A DNA stretch of 64,000 nt from Alistipes sp. (lineage in GTDB: Bacteria; Bacteroidota; Bacteroidia; Bacteroidales; Rikenellaceae), in the NCBI GenBank assembly GCA_017629145.1, contig JAGBXR010000020.1, positions 23,334 through 87,333 of the forward strand, read 5' to 3'. The first letter of the stretch is position 1; each line of letters starts with the position of its first letter. Position numbers and translations under genes: made by a program. Shown piece by piece: positions 15,673 to 23,753 of the stretch. The notes under the pieces are model-generated. The model saw only the letters and a list, made by a program, of their open reading frames with translations, was not told the DNA's origin and did not search any database.

Positions 15673-16218
15673 TTACTCCTCGTCTAAGACGTATATGTCC
15701 TTTAAGTTACGACCTATCTGATTGTAGTCCAAGCCATAACCTACGATAAACTCGTTGCCGATAGGCATAGCTACGTAGTCGATCTTGTACTCGTGGAGGA
15801 ACTTCTCGGGCTTATAGAAGAGCGTGCATATAGCCACACTCGCTGGCTTGCGCTCCTTAAGGTACTCGAGCAGGTAGTTCATACTGTGGCCAGTCTCGAC
15901 AATATCCTCAACGATGATGATATCCTTACCCTCGATATCGAAGTCGATGCCGAGGTGCTGCTTGATAGTACCTGTTGACTGCGTGCCGTCGTATGACGAA
16001 ATCTTTACGAAGGCCAAACGCGAGTCGAAGTTAACCTTGCGTACAAGGTCGCTGAGGAAGAGGAATGCGCCGCTCAACACACCCAAGAAGATCGGTGTCT
16101 TACCCTCATAACGCTCGTTGAGCTGCTCGGCAACGCGCTCTACAGCCTTATCAATCTCCTCAGCAGGGATCATAATCTTGAACTTACGATCCAGCAATTT
16201 TATCTTTTTGTTCTCCAC
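15673..16218 (-). CDS. hpt: Hypoxanthine phosphoribosyltransferase
   Basis: A purine-salvage enzyme that joins hypoxanthine or guanine to PRPP. The PRPP loop is IIIVEDIVETGHSM; FLGVLSGAFLFLSDL and KISSYDGTQSTG are further family blocks. The frame is open to 16266, but a complete promoter (TTTG, 19 bp, TAACTTTG; 16237-16267) lies inside that extension. The start must therefore be downstream of it. The GTG at 16218 (reading MENKKIKLLDRKF) gives 181 residues, the usual length. It has its own promoter immediately behind hydF and runs into the DivIC-like gene. Confidence 0.93.
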   Translation of the reverse strand: MENKKIKLLDRKFKIMIPAEEIDKAVERVAEQLNERYEGKTPIFLGVLSGAFLFLSDLVRKVNFDSRLAFVKISSYDGTQSTGTIKQHLGIDFDIEGKDIIIVEDIVETGHSMNYLLEYLKERKPASVAICTLFYKPEKFLHEYKIDYVAMPIGNEFIVGYGLDYNQIGRNLKDIYVLDEE

Positions 16219-16236
16219 AGTGGTAGTAATTTTGCT

Positions 16237-16267
16237 CAAAGTTACATAATTTATCCTAATCTGCAAA
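16237..16267 (-). promoter_or_regulatory. Promoter of hpt
   Basis: On the minus strand TTTG (16264-16267) and TAACTTTG (16237-16244) are separated by 19 bp. It begins 1-2 bp after the hydF stop codon and decides the hpt start codon. Confidence 0.8.
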
Positions 16268-16268
16268 A

Positions 16269-17450
16269 CTAATTTGTTCTTACTCGCTCGAGGATGCCGC
16301 TCAATGCAGCGAGAATTACACCATAGTTGGTGATTGCTACGCCTTGCTTGCGCGCCTTCTCAACGCGGCTGAGCACGTGGCGGCGGTTGAACATACACGC
16401 ACCGCAGTGTATCACCAGGTGGTAGGGCGTGAGGTCTTCGGGGTAGTCTGCGCCACCGACAATGTCGATGTGTAGTTCCTCTCCAAATCTCTTGCGTAGC
16501 AAGCGCGGAAGCTTCACGCGGCCTATATCCTCGTTCTGTGGCGTATGGGTGCAGGCCTCGGCAATGAGGATGCGCGACGAAGAGGTGATGCTCTTCAGTG
16601 CCTTTACGCCCTCGGTGAAGAGCGCGATATCACCCTTGTAGCGTGCAAAGAGAATCGAGAATGACGTTAGTGTAGACTCCGCTGGCTTGAGGTTGTATAC
16701 AGCATCGAAGGCTTGAGAGTCGGTGATGATAAGCTCTGGAGCTTTGCCTAGTGCTGACAATGCTGCGGACATAGTATCTGGCGTGCAGCAAATCGGAATG
16801 CAGCCACGATCCAGCAATTCGCGTATGGTTTGCACCTGTGGTTGAATGAGGCGGCCCTTTGGTGCCGACTTATCCTGTGGCATAACCAAAAGCACCTTGT
16901 CGCCAGCATTGCAGAAGCCCTCGGTGATGAGGCGCTGCTCCTCACTGCGCAGTGCGCGCAGTGCCTCGTAGAGCTGCTCCATACCCTCACCGCGAAGTGC
17001 GCTAATGGTGAGCACCTTCTTATCCGTAGCTACTGCGATGTCGGCTGCCAGCGCCTCACTGTTGTTGAGGCGGTCGGCCTGCGAAAGAATCACTACAGTA
17101 GGGATCTCCCTTATGCGACACTCCTCCATAATCTGAAGCTCTGTCTCGAAGCTTTTGTCGGTGAAGAGTATCAGTGCTATATCGGTCTGGTCGAGAATCT
17201 TCGCACTGCGTGCAACGCGCTCCGTACCGAGCAGTGTGGTGTCGTCCAGACCTGGGGTGTCGATGATTACGGCAGCGCCCAGGCCATTGATCTCCATTGC
17301 CTTGCGTACAGGGTCAGTGGTTGTTCCCGGCTGTGCAGAGACGATGGCCGTCTGCTGACCTGTGAGGGCATTCATAAGTGTCGATTTTCCGGCATTGCAG
17401 CGACCAAATATCGCTATATGCACTCGCTCGGCGCTTGATGTAGTCTGCAT
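16269..17450 (-). CDS. hydF: [FeFe]-hydrogenase maturation GTPase HydF
   Basis: The 393-residue scaffold on which the [2Fe] subcluster of the H-cluster is assembled before transfer to HydA. The N-terminal Era-like GTPase domain has a P-loop (GRCNAGKST), GTTTDPV and DTPGLDD. A dimerisation region follows, and the C-terminal domain binds the [4Fe-4S] cluster through EACTHTP (C-x-H) and HCGACMFNR (H-C-x-x-C). The last gene of the hydA-hydE-hydG-hydF set, 12 bp after hydG. Complete and normal in length. Confidence 0.96.
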   Translation of the reverse strand: MQTTSSAERVHIAIFGRCNAGKSTLMNALTGQQTAIVSAQPGTTTDPVRKAMEINGLGAAVIIDTPGLDDTTLLGTERVARSAKILDQTDIALILFTDKSFETELQIMEECRIREIPTVVILSQADRLNNSEALAADIAVATDKKVLTISALRGEGMEQLYEALRALRSEEQRLITEGFCNAGDKVLLVMPQDKSAPKGRLIQPQVQTIRELLDRGCIPICCTPDTMSAALSALGKAPELIITDSQAFDAVYNLKPAESTLTSFSILFARYKGDIALFTEGVKALKSITSSSRILIAEACTHTPQNEDIGRVKLPRLLRKRFGEELHIDIVGGADYPEDLTPYHLVIHCGACMFNRRHVLSRVEKARKQGVAITNYGVILAALSGILERVRTN

Positions 17451-17462
17451 AGCTTCAATGCG

Positions 17463-18899
17463 TTAGAATCTAAAATCGCGCTTGCCTTTGACAATCTCCT
17501 CGAGATTCTTGAGCGTGATGCGGCGAATCTTCTCCGAAGGGATAATCTGCGTCTGGCGAGCTATCATATTCTTACCCAGCAGCTTGACATTCGGCGATGC
17601 GTAGTCCTCGAGATACTCAGCAAGTGTCATAAGCGCATTTGGTGCACAGCAGTCACCAATAAGACCTCGCTTGGCAAGCGACATAAATCTATCGCCCGTA
17701 CGTCCCTCGCGGTAGCACGCCGTACAGAAACTTGGCATATAGCCGAGCTCCAGTAGCCAGCCTACAATCTCGTCGAGCGTGCGGTTGTCCGAGATGTCGA
17801 ACTGTGCCGAGTCCTCGACATTCTCCATCTCCTGCTCATCGGCATAGCCGCCAACGCTGGTGCGTGAGCCACCGCTAAGCTGCGATACACCTACGTCGAG
17901 CACCAACTCGCGTGAGCGCTTCGACTCGCGCGTCGATACGATCATACCTGTGTATGGCACAGCGATGCGCAATACGGCTACGATGCGGCGGAATACCTCG
18001 TCGGTGACTGCATCGGGGAAATCCTTTGGGTCGATATCGTCGGCTGGACGGATACGAGGTACGCTGATTGTGTGAGGGCCGACGCCAAAGCGTGCTTCAA
18101 GGTGCTCAGCGTGCATAAGAATACCAACAAGGTCGTAGCGATAGTTCGATAGACCGAACAGAGCACCGACACCAACATCGTCGATACCACCCTCCATAGC
18201 TCTGTCCATAGCCTCGGTGTGGTATGCCCAGTCGCTCTTTGGACCAGTTGGGTGGAGCTTCTCATATGCCTCGCGGTCATATGTCTCCTCGAAGAGGATA
18301 TATGTGCCGATGCCGGCATCCTTCAGACGTGTGTAGTTCTCGACAGTCGTAGCTGCGATATTTACATTCACGCGGCGGATAGCTCCGTTCTTATGTTTTA
18401 TAGAATATATGGTATCAATCGACTCCAGTACATACTCGATAGGGCTGAGCTTGGGGTGCTCGCCAGTCTCAAGGGCCAGGCGCTTGTGTCCCATATCCTG
18501 CAATGCAATAACCTCGCGACGAATCTCCTCCTGCGTAAGCTTGCGGCGAGGAATTGTGCGATTCTGCGCGTGGTATGGGCAGTAGACGCAGCCGTTGACG
18601 CAGTGGTTCGACAGGTATAGTGGGGCAAACATTACAATGCGGTTGCCGTAGATGCGCTCCTTGAGCTTTCGCGCGATGGCATAGATGCGCTCCTCGATCT
18701 CTTTGTCCTCCACCTCGATAAGAACAGCAGCCTCGCGGTGCGTGATGCCCTTGCCCTGCTCGGCCTTGAGGAGTATCTCCTCGATAAGTGCGCGGTCATT
18801 ACGCATCTGGCGCGCATACTCCAACGTTGCGCGAATCTCGCCATCGTGGATGAACTCTGCCGCGTGGGGAGATTTAGGGTTGTATTCTATTGTACTCAT
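17463..18899 (-). CDS. hydG: [FeFe]-hydrogenase maturase HydG (tyrosine lyase)
   Basis: The 478-residue radical SAM enzyme splits tyrosine to give the CO and cyanide ligands of the H-cluster. The radical SAM cluster motif is CVNGCVYC (C-x3-C-x2-C) in LYLSNHCVNGCVYCPYH. The second, C-terminal cluster motif is seen as FCTACYREGRTGDRF (C-x2-C) with a later cysteine in GDCCAPNAL. Resemblance to ThiH, the tyrosine lyase of thiamine synthesis, is expected, but the C-terminal cluster domain and position between hydE and hydF make HydG certain. Spacing to hydE is 13 bp. Confidence 0.96.
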   Translation of the reverse strand: MSTIEYNPKSPHAAEFIHDGEIRATLEYARQMRNDRALIEEILLKAEQGKGITHREAAVLIEVEDKEIEERIYAIARKLKERIYGNRIVMFAPLYLSNHCVNGCVYCPYHAQNRTIPRRKLTQEEIRREVIALQDMGHKRLALETGEHPKLSPIEYVLESIDTIYSIKHKNGAIRRVNVNIAATTVENYTRLKDAGIGTYILFEETYDREAYEKLHPTGPKSDWAYHTEAMDRAMEGGIDDVGVGALFGLSNYRYDLVGILMHAEHLEARFGVGPHTISVPRIRPADDIDPKDFPDAVTDEVFRRIVAVLRIAVPYTGMIVSTRESKRSRELVLDVGVSQLSGGSRTSVGGYADEQEMENVEDSAQFDISDNRTLDEIVGWLLELGYMPSFCTACYREGRTGDRFMSLAKRGLIGDCCAPNALMTLAEYLEDYASPNVKLLGKNMIARQTQIIPSEKIRRITLKNLEEIVKGKRDFRF

Positions 18900-18912
18900 A
18901 ACATAACTAGTT

Positions 18913-19956
18913 TTAAGGTTGATAATCGCCTCGCGAAAAGTCGATGTGGTAGCCTATGGTCTCGAGCTCGCTGTTCAGAGCTACGATACCCTCGGCTGCC
19001 TCCTTGCCCCACGAGGCCTTATTCTCATATATGGCATATTTCGCCCTTACACTCGAGGGCGATAGGTTGGGCATTACCACATTTGCTCCCGATAGTATGC
19101 CCTCCAGGCGGCCGCGCGGTGTGAGCGTGGCCAGTGCTGTTGTCGAGGGCAGCAGAGCGTGTGGTAACATAAGTCTTACTATAGCAATTGTGGCGAGTGT
19201 GAGGCGTAGTTCGCCTGCCGGCTCCTCGCCGAGAGGTGTTGCACGATGGGGTAGGAATGGACCTATGCCAACCATCTCGGGTTGCATACGCTCGATGAGC
19301 AACAGATCCTCAACTATATGGTCGATGGTTTGACCCTTTACTCCAATCATCATACCCATTCCTGTCTGATAGCCGCAACGCTTAAGTGCACGCAAGCACT
19401 CGAGACGATGCTCAAGGCCACGACTCGATGGGTGGAGCGATGCGTAAAGCTCGTCGTTCGCTGCTTCGTGGCGCAGAAGGTAGCGGTTGGCACCAGCCTC
19501 CTTGAGGATTCTGTACGACTCCTCGCTGCGCTCACCAAGCGATAGCGTGATTGCAACATCGGGATACGTCGTGCGCATCTTGCCGATGAGCTTGCTAAGC
19601 CACGCATCTGTGTGTGTGCCGTCCTCGCCGCCTTGCAACACGAAGGTGCGGAAGCCGAGGGCATAACCCTCACGGCAGCACTCCATAACCTCCTCGGAGG
19701 TGAGTCTATAACGCTCCGCGGTACGATTACTGCGCCTTAATCCACAGTACAAGCAGTCGCAACGGCAGAAGCTACTCAACTCGATAAGGCCACGTACATA
19801 TACACCAAGTCCGAACTGCTGGCGAGCAGTTCGGACCGCTGTGTCGCGGAGTAGTTGTAGCACGTCATCCTCTGCGACAGCGCTGCGAAGCAACTGTCCC
19901 AAAGCTGTGGCGTCGAGCTTGTGACATCGCGCCAAATGCTCAACCAACTCCCTCAT
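18913..19956 (-). CDS. hydE: [FeFe]-hydrogenase maturase HydE (radical SAM)
   Basis: The 347-residue radical SAM enzyme helps build the dithiomethylamine bridge of the H-cluster. The SAM cluster motif is CRCDCLYC (C-x3-C-x2-C) in SSFCRCDCLYCGLRRSN. YALGFRTFVLQGGED and VGIGPFLPHRATPLGEEP are typical HydE/BioB-like blocks. The start is taken at the ATG at 19956, which lies 3 bp after the hydA stop codon; a TTG one codon upstream also exists. The tight spacing shows co-translation with hydA. Confidence 0.95.
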   Translation of the reverse strand: MRELVEHLARCHKLDATALGQLLRSAVAEDDVLQLLRDTAVRTARQQFGLGVYVRGLIELSSFCRCDCLYCGLRRSNRTAERYRLTSEEVMECCREGYALGFRTFVLQGGEDGTHTDAWLSKLIGKMRTTYPDVAITLSLGERSEESYRILKEAGANRYLLRHEAANDELYASLHPSSRGLEHRLECLRALKRCGYQTGMGMMIGVKGQTIDHIVEDLLLIERMQPEMVGIGPFLPHRATPLGEEPAGELRLTLATIAIVRLMLPHALLPSTTALATLTPRGRLEGILSGANVVMPNLSPSSVRAKYAIYENKASWGKEAAEGIVALNSELETIGYHIDFSRGDYQP

Positions 19957-19959
19957 CAA

Positions 19960-21408
19960 TTATCTCTTCAATAACTCTGCTGTGAAGGTCTTCTTACCAG
20001 TCTCGTATGCGGTGTGGACGCTTGGACCAGAGATACAACCACCGTCGCAGACCATAACCTCGATGAACTGTGCTGGAGCCTTGCCTGTCTTACCGTAGGC
20101 CTTGAGCAAACCAACATTCTTCTTGTTGAGACCTGCAATCTGCAATGTTGTGAAGTCGAGCTTACCATCAACAAGCTCCTTAACAGCTGCTGTTACACCA
20201 CCATTCTCTGCAAAGCCGTGAGCCGAACGACGTGATGCGCAATCCACTGGGTGGATGTTAGCCTCGCCCAACTCGATGTTCATACCGCCAAGGATAGCGT
20301 GAATCTCCTCGTATGTGAGAACGTAGTCGATCTTCTCTGGAAGATCCTCGCGACGTGCCTCCTTACGCTTTGCGATACAAGGACCTACGAATACCACCTT
20401 CGCATTAGGATACTTCTGGTGAGCGATCTCTGCGGTGTAAACCATAGGTGAGTATGTAGATGAGATATACTTCTGCAACTCTGGAGCGTGCTTGCGTGCC
20501 ATCTCCATATATGAAGGACAGCAAGATGTGGTCATAAATGCCTGACCCTCCTCCATCTTCTCTGCGAACTCGTGAGTCTCCTTCTCAGTAGTTACCTCTG
20601 CACCACGAGCAACCTCGATAACGTCGGTAAAGCCGATAGCCTTGATTGCGCCGTATACCTGCTCGGTAGGAGCGTTGTACTGTGAGAGGATTGATGGAGC
20701 TACCATAGCTACAACCTGCTCACCGCGACGGATGCTCTGCAATACGTCGAATACCTGTGAAATCTCGAAGATAGCACCGAATGGGCAAGCGTTCATACAC
20801 TTACCGCAGTAGATACACTTCGACTCGTCGATATGCTCTACACCATACTCATCCTTTGAGATAGCACCAACTGGGCAAGCCTCCTCGCAAGGAACTGGGA
20901 TGTATACGATAGCGTGGTATGGACAAGCAGCGAAGCACTTACCGCAGCTGATACATACCTTGTGGTTGATCTTGCCCTGTGATGTATCGGGATCGAACTC
21001 GATGGCATTCTTTGGACAAGCGTGCTCACAAGCACGCGCTACGCAGCCACGGCAAAGATTTGTAATGTCGTAGTTTGTGCGAACGCAAGATGAGCAAGCC
21101 TCATCGATAACGCACATAATGTTATCCTTAATCTTCTCGCGGTCGAGAGTCATCTTTGCGTAGTCAGAAAGAGGCATAAGCTCGTCCTTCTCGTCGGTCA
21201 TATCGTAGCCGAGCAAAGGCAAAGACTTATACTTCCAAACTGCGCGCTCCTTGTGGATGCAGCAACGGCCACGTACCTGTGAGTTACGAGGGCTAAACTC
21301 AATGGGCAAACGGTCGATTTTCTCGACAAGCTGGCCCTCATTCCAGAGGCTTACGAGTTTCGTAAGAAGTCTCTGGCGAACGATCATTACATTATTCTTA
21401 ATTGCCAT
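19960..21408 (-). CDS. hydA: [FeFe] hydrogenase, monomeric, probably group B
   Basis: A 482-residue hydrogenase. The N-terminal third is full of cysteines: CSSCVRTNYDITNLCRGC, CEHACPKNA, CISCGKCFAACP, CEEACPVG and CIYCGKCMNACP, giving several [4Fe-4S] clusters. The H-cluster domain has the three motifs L1 TSCCPSY, L2 VGPCIAKRKEARRE and L3 VMVCDGGCISG, with all H-cluster cysteines present. The extra N-terminal cysteine region and the L1 form fit the ferredoxin-linked group B enzymes of gut Bacteroidota rather than the trimeric bifurcating type; this subgrouping is inference. First gene of the hydAEGF operon, with a -7 box 29 bp upstream. Confidence 0.94.
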   Translation of the reverse strand: MAIKNNVMIVRQRLLTKLVSLWNEGQLVEKIDRLPIEFSPRNSQVRGRCCIHKERAVWKYKSLPLLGYDMTDEKDELMPLSDYAKMTLDREKIKDNIMCVIDEACSSCVRTNYDITNLCRGCVARACEHACPKNAIEFDPDTSQGKINHKVCISCGKCFAACPYHAIVYIPVPCEEACPVGAISKDEYGVEHIDESKCIYCGKCMNACPFGAIFEISQVFDVLQSIRRGEQVVAMVAPSILSQYNAPTEQVYGAIKAIGFTDVIEVARGAEVTTEKETHEFAEKMEEGQAFMTTSCCPSYMEMARKHAPELQKYISSTYSPMVYTAEIAHQKYPNAKVVFVGPCIAKRKEARREDLPEKIDYVLTYEEIHAILGGMNIELGEANIHPVDCASRRSAHGFAENGGVTAAVKELVDGKLDFTTLQIAGLNKKNVGLLKAYGKTGKAPAQFIEVMVCDGGCISGPSVHTAYETGKKTFTAELLKR

Positions 21409-21436
21409 ATGTAAGTTGTTGTAATTAATGAATGAG

Positions 21437-21444
21437 CAAAGTTA
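21437..21444 (-). promoter_or_regulatory. Promoter -7 box of hydAEGF operon
   Basis: The minus strand reads TAACTTTG, an exact TAnnTTTG match, 28 bp upstream of hydA. No clear -33 TTTG is seen, which would fit a promoter needing an activator. Confidence 0.6.
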
Positions 21445-21612
21445 GGAATTTTATTCCAATTTGAGGCACATTTAGACCGCTTTTTTTAACGCCACGCAAC
21501 ATATTTATATCGTGAAAGGTCGCGGTATAGTTGTAGGCTTTGTTTAATGTGCTTATAATCAGTCGTATGTACGGCTGGAATATATTGTGGTAGAATAGTC
21601 CGTTTTTTGTGC

Positions 21613-22554
21613 TTACCTCTCTAAAGCATCGCCCTGTCGCAGGTCGAGGGCAACCATTCGCTCGATGATGCGCTGACGCACCGTGTCGGGGCGCAGACCT
21701 CCGAGTGGCGAGTGGAGCAAGAGATTGTGTGGTGCGCTGCTCACCATTCGTTCCACTGCGGTCGCAGGGTCGAGGTGTCGGAGTAGTTCGATGATAAGCT
21801 CGATATAGCTGTCGACGCTATCTGCTCTACCAAAGAGGAAGCGTTCGTGATTGCGTAGCCACTCCTCGGCGATAGGTGTTGAACGATATATTTGCAGCTG
21901 ATGGAATTTTATAAAGTTTAGTTTCAGCGCGTTGATGCGCTTCATACCACTGATTAGCGACTCGCGACTTTCGTCCATAAGTCCTACTATCAGATGACCT
22001 CCAACGTCGATTCCGCGTTGGTGCGTAGCCTCAACAGCAAGCTCTGTCGTGCGAAAGTCGTGACCGCGATTGACTTGCTTAAGAGTTGCGTCATAAACTG
22101 ACTCGATGCCATACTCAACAGCTACATATTTGATGCGCGAAATATGTTCTAAAAGGTCGAGCTTTTCGGAACTAATGCAGTCGGCGCGTGTGCCAATGAT
22201 AATGCCGCTGATAGCGGGGTGTGCGAGAGCCTCGGCGTAGAGCCTCTCGAGGTGCTCTACATTGGCATAAGTATTTGAGCCTGATTGAAAATAGGCTAAA
22301 TAGTGCTCTGCATTGCGGTGGCGTGATGTGTGGAACTCGATAGCGCGATTTATCTGCTCCGCGATACTCCTCTCTTCGCGACAATATGAAGGCGAAAAAG
22401 CGTCGTTACGACAAAAAGTACAGCCTCCATAACCGATGCTTCCATCGCGATTTGGGCATCCCAGACCAGCGTCAATGGCTAGTTTTTGCACACGTCCGCC
22501 AAAGCGACGTTGCATAGCGCTTCCGTAGTCGTTGTATGGAAGGGAGGTGTTCAT
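21613..22554 (-). CDS. Radical SAM protein, YhcC/TIGR01212 family
   Basis: A 313-residue radical SAM protein. The cluster cysteines are in GLGCPNRDGSIGYGGCTFC, with the long first spacing typical of the YhcC family. Other family blocks are YFQSGSNTYANVEHL, IGTRADCIS, YGIESVYD and GGHLIVGLMDESRE. The substrate of this family is not firmly known. It lies downstream of tsaD on the same strand but a hairpin stands between them. Family assignment is secure; function is not. Confidence 0.88.
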   Translation of the reverse strand: MNTSLPYNDYGSAMQRRFGGRVQKLAIDAGLGCPNRDGSIGYGGCTFCRNDAFSPSYCREERSIAEQINRAIEFHTSRHRNAEHYLAYFQSGSNTYANVEHLERLYAEALAHPAISGIIIGTRADCISSEKLDLLEHISRIKYVAVEYGIESVYDATLKQVNRGHDFRTTELAVEATHQRGIDVGGHLIVGLMDESRESLISGMKRINALKLNFIKFHQLQIYRSTPIAEEWLRNHERFLFGRADSVDSYIELIIELLRHLDPATAVERMVSSAPHNLLLHSPLGGLRPDTVRQRIIERMVALDLRQGDALER

Positions 22555-22569
22555 CTTGCAATAGATATT

Positions 22570-22599
22570 AAGACCTCGCCAGCAATGTGGCGAGGTCTT
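22570..22599 (-). terminator. Hairpin between tsaD and radical SAM gene
   Basis: A perfect 12-bp stem (22570-22581 with 22588-22599, arm AAGACCTCGCCA) with a 6-nt loop lies 14 bp after the tsaD stop. The following sequence on the minus strand is only moderately T-rich, so it may be a partial terminator. Confidence 0.65.
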
Positions 22600-22613
22600 G
22601 GTTTTTGGTCTAA

Positions 22614-23648
22614 TTAGCGCTTTTCGAGATCTTGAAGTCGGGCTACGGGCGACACCCCAAGTGAACTTAACTCGCCTGCCTGATAGCGGTAGTAGCCGGC
22701 CATTGCTATCATCGCAGCGTTGTCGGTAGTAAACTTCAGTTCGGGAAGGAACGTGCGCCAGCCTCGGCGGCGGCCAGCCTCGGTAATGCCCTCTCGTAGA
22801 CCCGAGTTTGCCGATACGCCACCAGCGATGGCTATATCCTTGATCCCGGTAGCCTTCGATGCCTTAATAAGTTTATCTACAAGTATATCGACAATCGTAT
22901 GCTGTAGAGATGCGCAGAGATCAGCCTTGTTCTTCTCGATAAAATCGGGATCATTCTTTACTGCATCGCGGAGCGTGTAGAGGAACGATGTTTTGAGACC
23001 CGAGAACGAGTAGTCGAACTCGCCTTCGACGTGTGGCTTGGCAAACTTAAATGCCTTGGGATTACCCTCCTTTGCCAGGCGATCGATGACTGGACCACCA
23101 GGATAGGGTAGTCCCATAACTTTGGCACATTTGTCGAATGCCTCACCTGCGGCATCGTCAATCGTTGTGCCGATAATCTCCATCTCGGTAGGCGAGTCTA
23201 CGCGTACAATCTGCGTATGACCGCCACTCACAAGGAGTGCGAGAAATGGGAAATCGGGGTGTGGTAGTTCTCTGTCGGGAAGGTCGACAAAGTGCGAAAG
23301 GATGTGTCCCTGAAGGTGGTTGACCTCGACAAGCGGAATGTTGTGGGCGATTGATAGTCCCTTTGCGAACGATACGCCAACGAGCAACGAGCCGAGCAAG
23401 CCTGGTCCGCGTGTGAACGCAATCGCATCGATCTTGTCGATTGTTGTTCCAGCTTCGCGCAGTGCTGTGTCCACCACAGGGATGATATTCTGCTGGTGGG
23501 CGCGAGATGCGAGCTCGGGAATTACGCCTCCATACTTCTGGTGTACGGCCTGCGAAGCTATGACATTTGATAGTAGCGTTCGGTTGCGAATGACAGCTGC
23601 AGAGGTGTCATCGCACGAAGACTCAATGCCAAGTATTGTAATATCCAT
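22614..23648 (-). CDS. tsaD: tRNA threonylcarbamoyl transferase TsaD
   Basis: The 344-residue enzyme completes the t6A37 modification of ANN-decoding tRNAs, together with TsaB, TsaC and TsaE (not in this window). The start ILGIESSCDDTSAAV, the metal-binding HLQGHI (H-x3-H), LVSGGHTQIV, GEAFDKCAK and AIAGGVSANSGLRE are all characteristic of the Kae1/TsaD family. Length is normal. It is divergent from tamB, with about 105 bp between the two starts. Confidence 0.97.
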   Translation of the reverse strand: MDITILGIESSCDDTSAAVIRNRTLLSNVIASQAVHQKYGGVIPELASRAHQQNIIPVVDTALREAGTTIDKIDAIAFTRGPGLLGSLLVGVSFAKGLSIAHNIPLVEVNHLQGHILSHFVDLPDRELPHPDFPFLALLVSGGHTQIVRVDSPTEMEIIGTTIDDAAGEAFDKCAKVMGLPYPGGPVIDRLAKEGNPKAFKFAKPHVEGEFDYSFSGLKTSFLYTLRDAVKNDPDFIEKNKADLCASLQHTIVDILVDKLIKASKATGIKDIAIAGGVSANSGLREGITEAGRRRGWRTFLPELKFTTDNAAMIAMAGYYRYQAGELSSLGVSPVARLQDLEKR

Positions 23649-23710
23649 AGTCTATATCTCTTTTTTTACTATTTTTATGCTCTCTTTTTTCTATTTCAAT
23701 AGAAAATGAT

Positions 23711-23718
23711 TACTTTTG
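23711..23718 (+). promoter_or_regulatory. Promoter -7 box of tamB operon
   Basis: TACTTTTG, matching TAnnTTTG, lies 35 bp upstream of the tamB ATG at 23754. No -33 TTTG is seen in the T-rich upstream sequence. Confidence 0.6.
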
Positions 23719-23753
23719 TAGGTTAATTGCTATGTAGTAATAAACCTCTTTCA

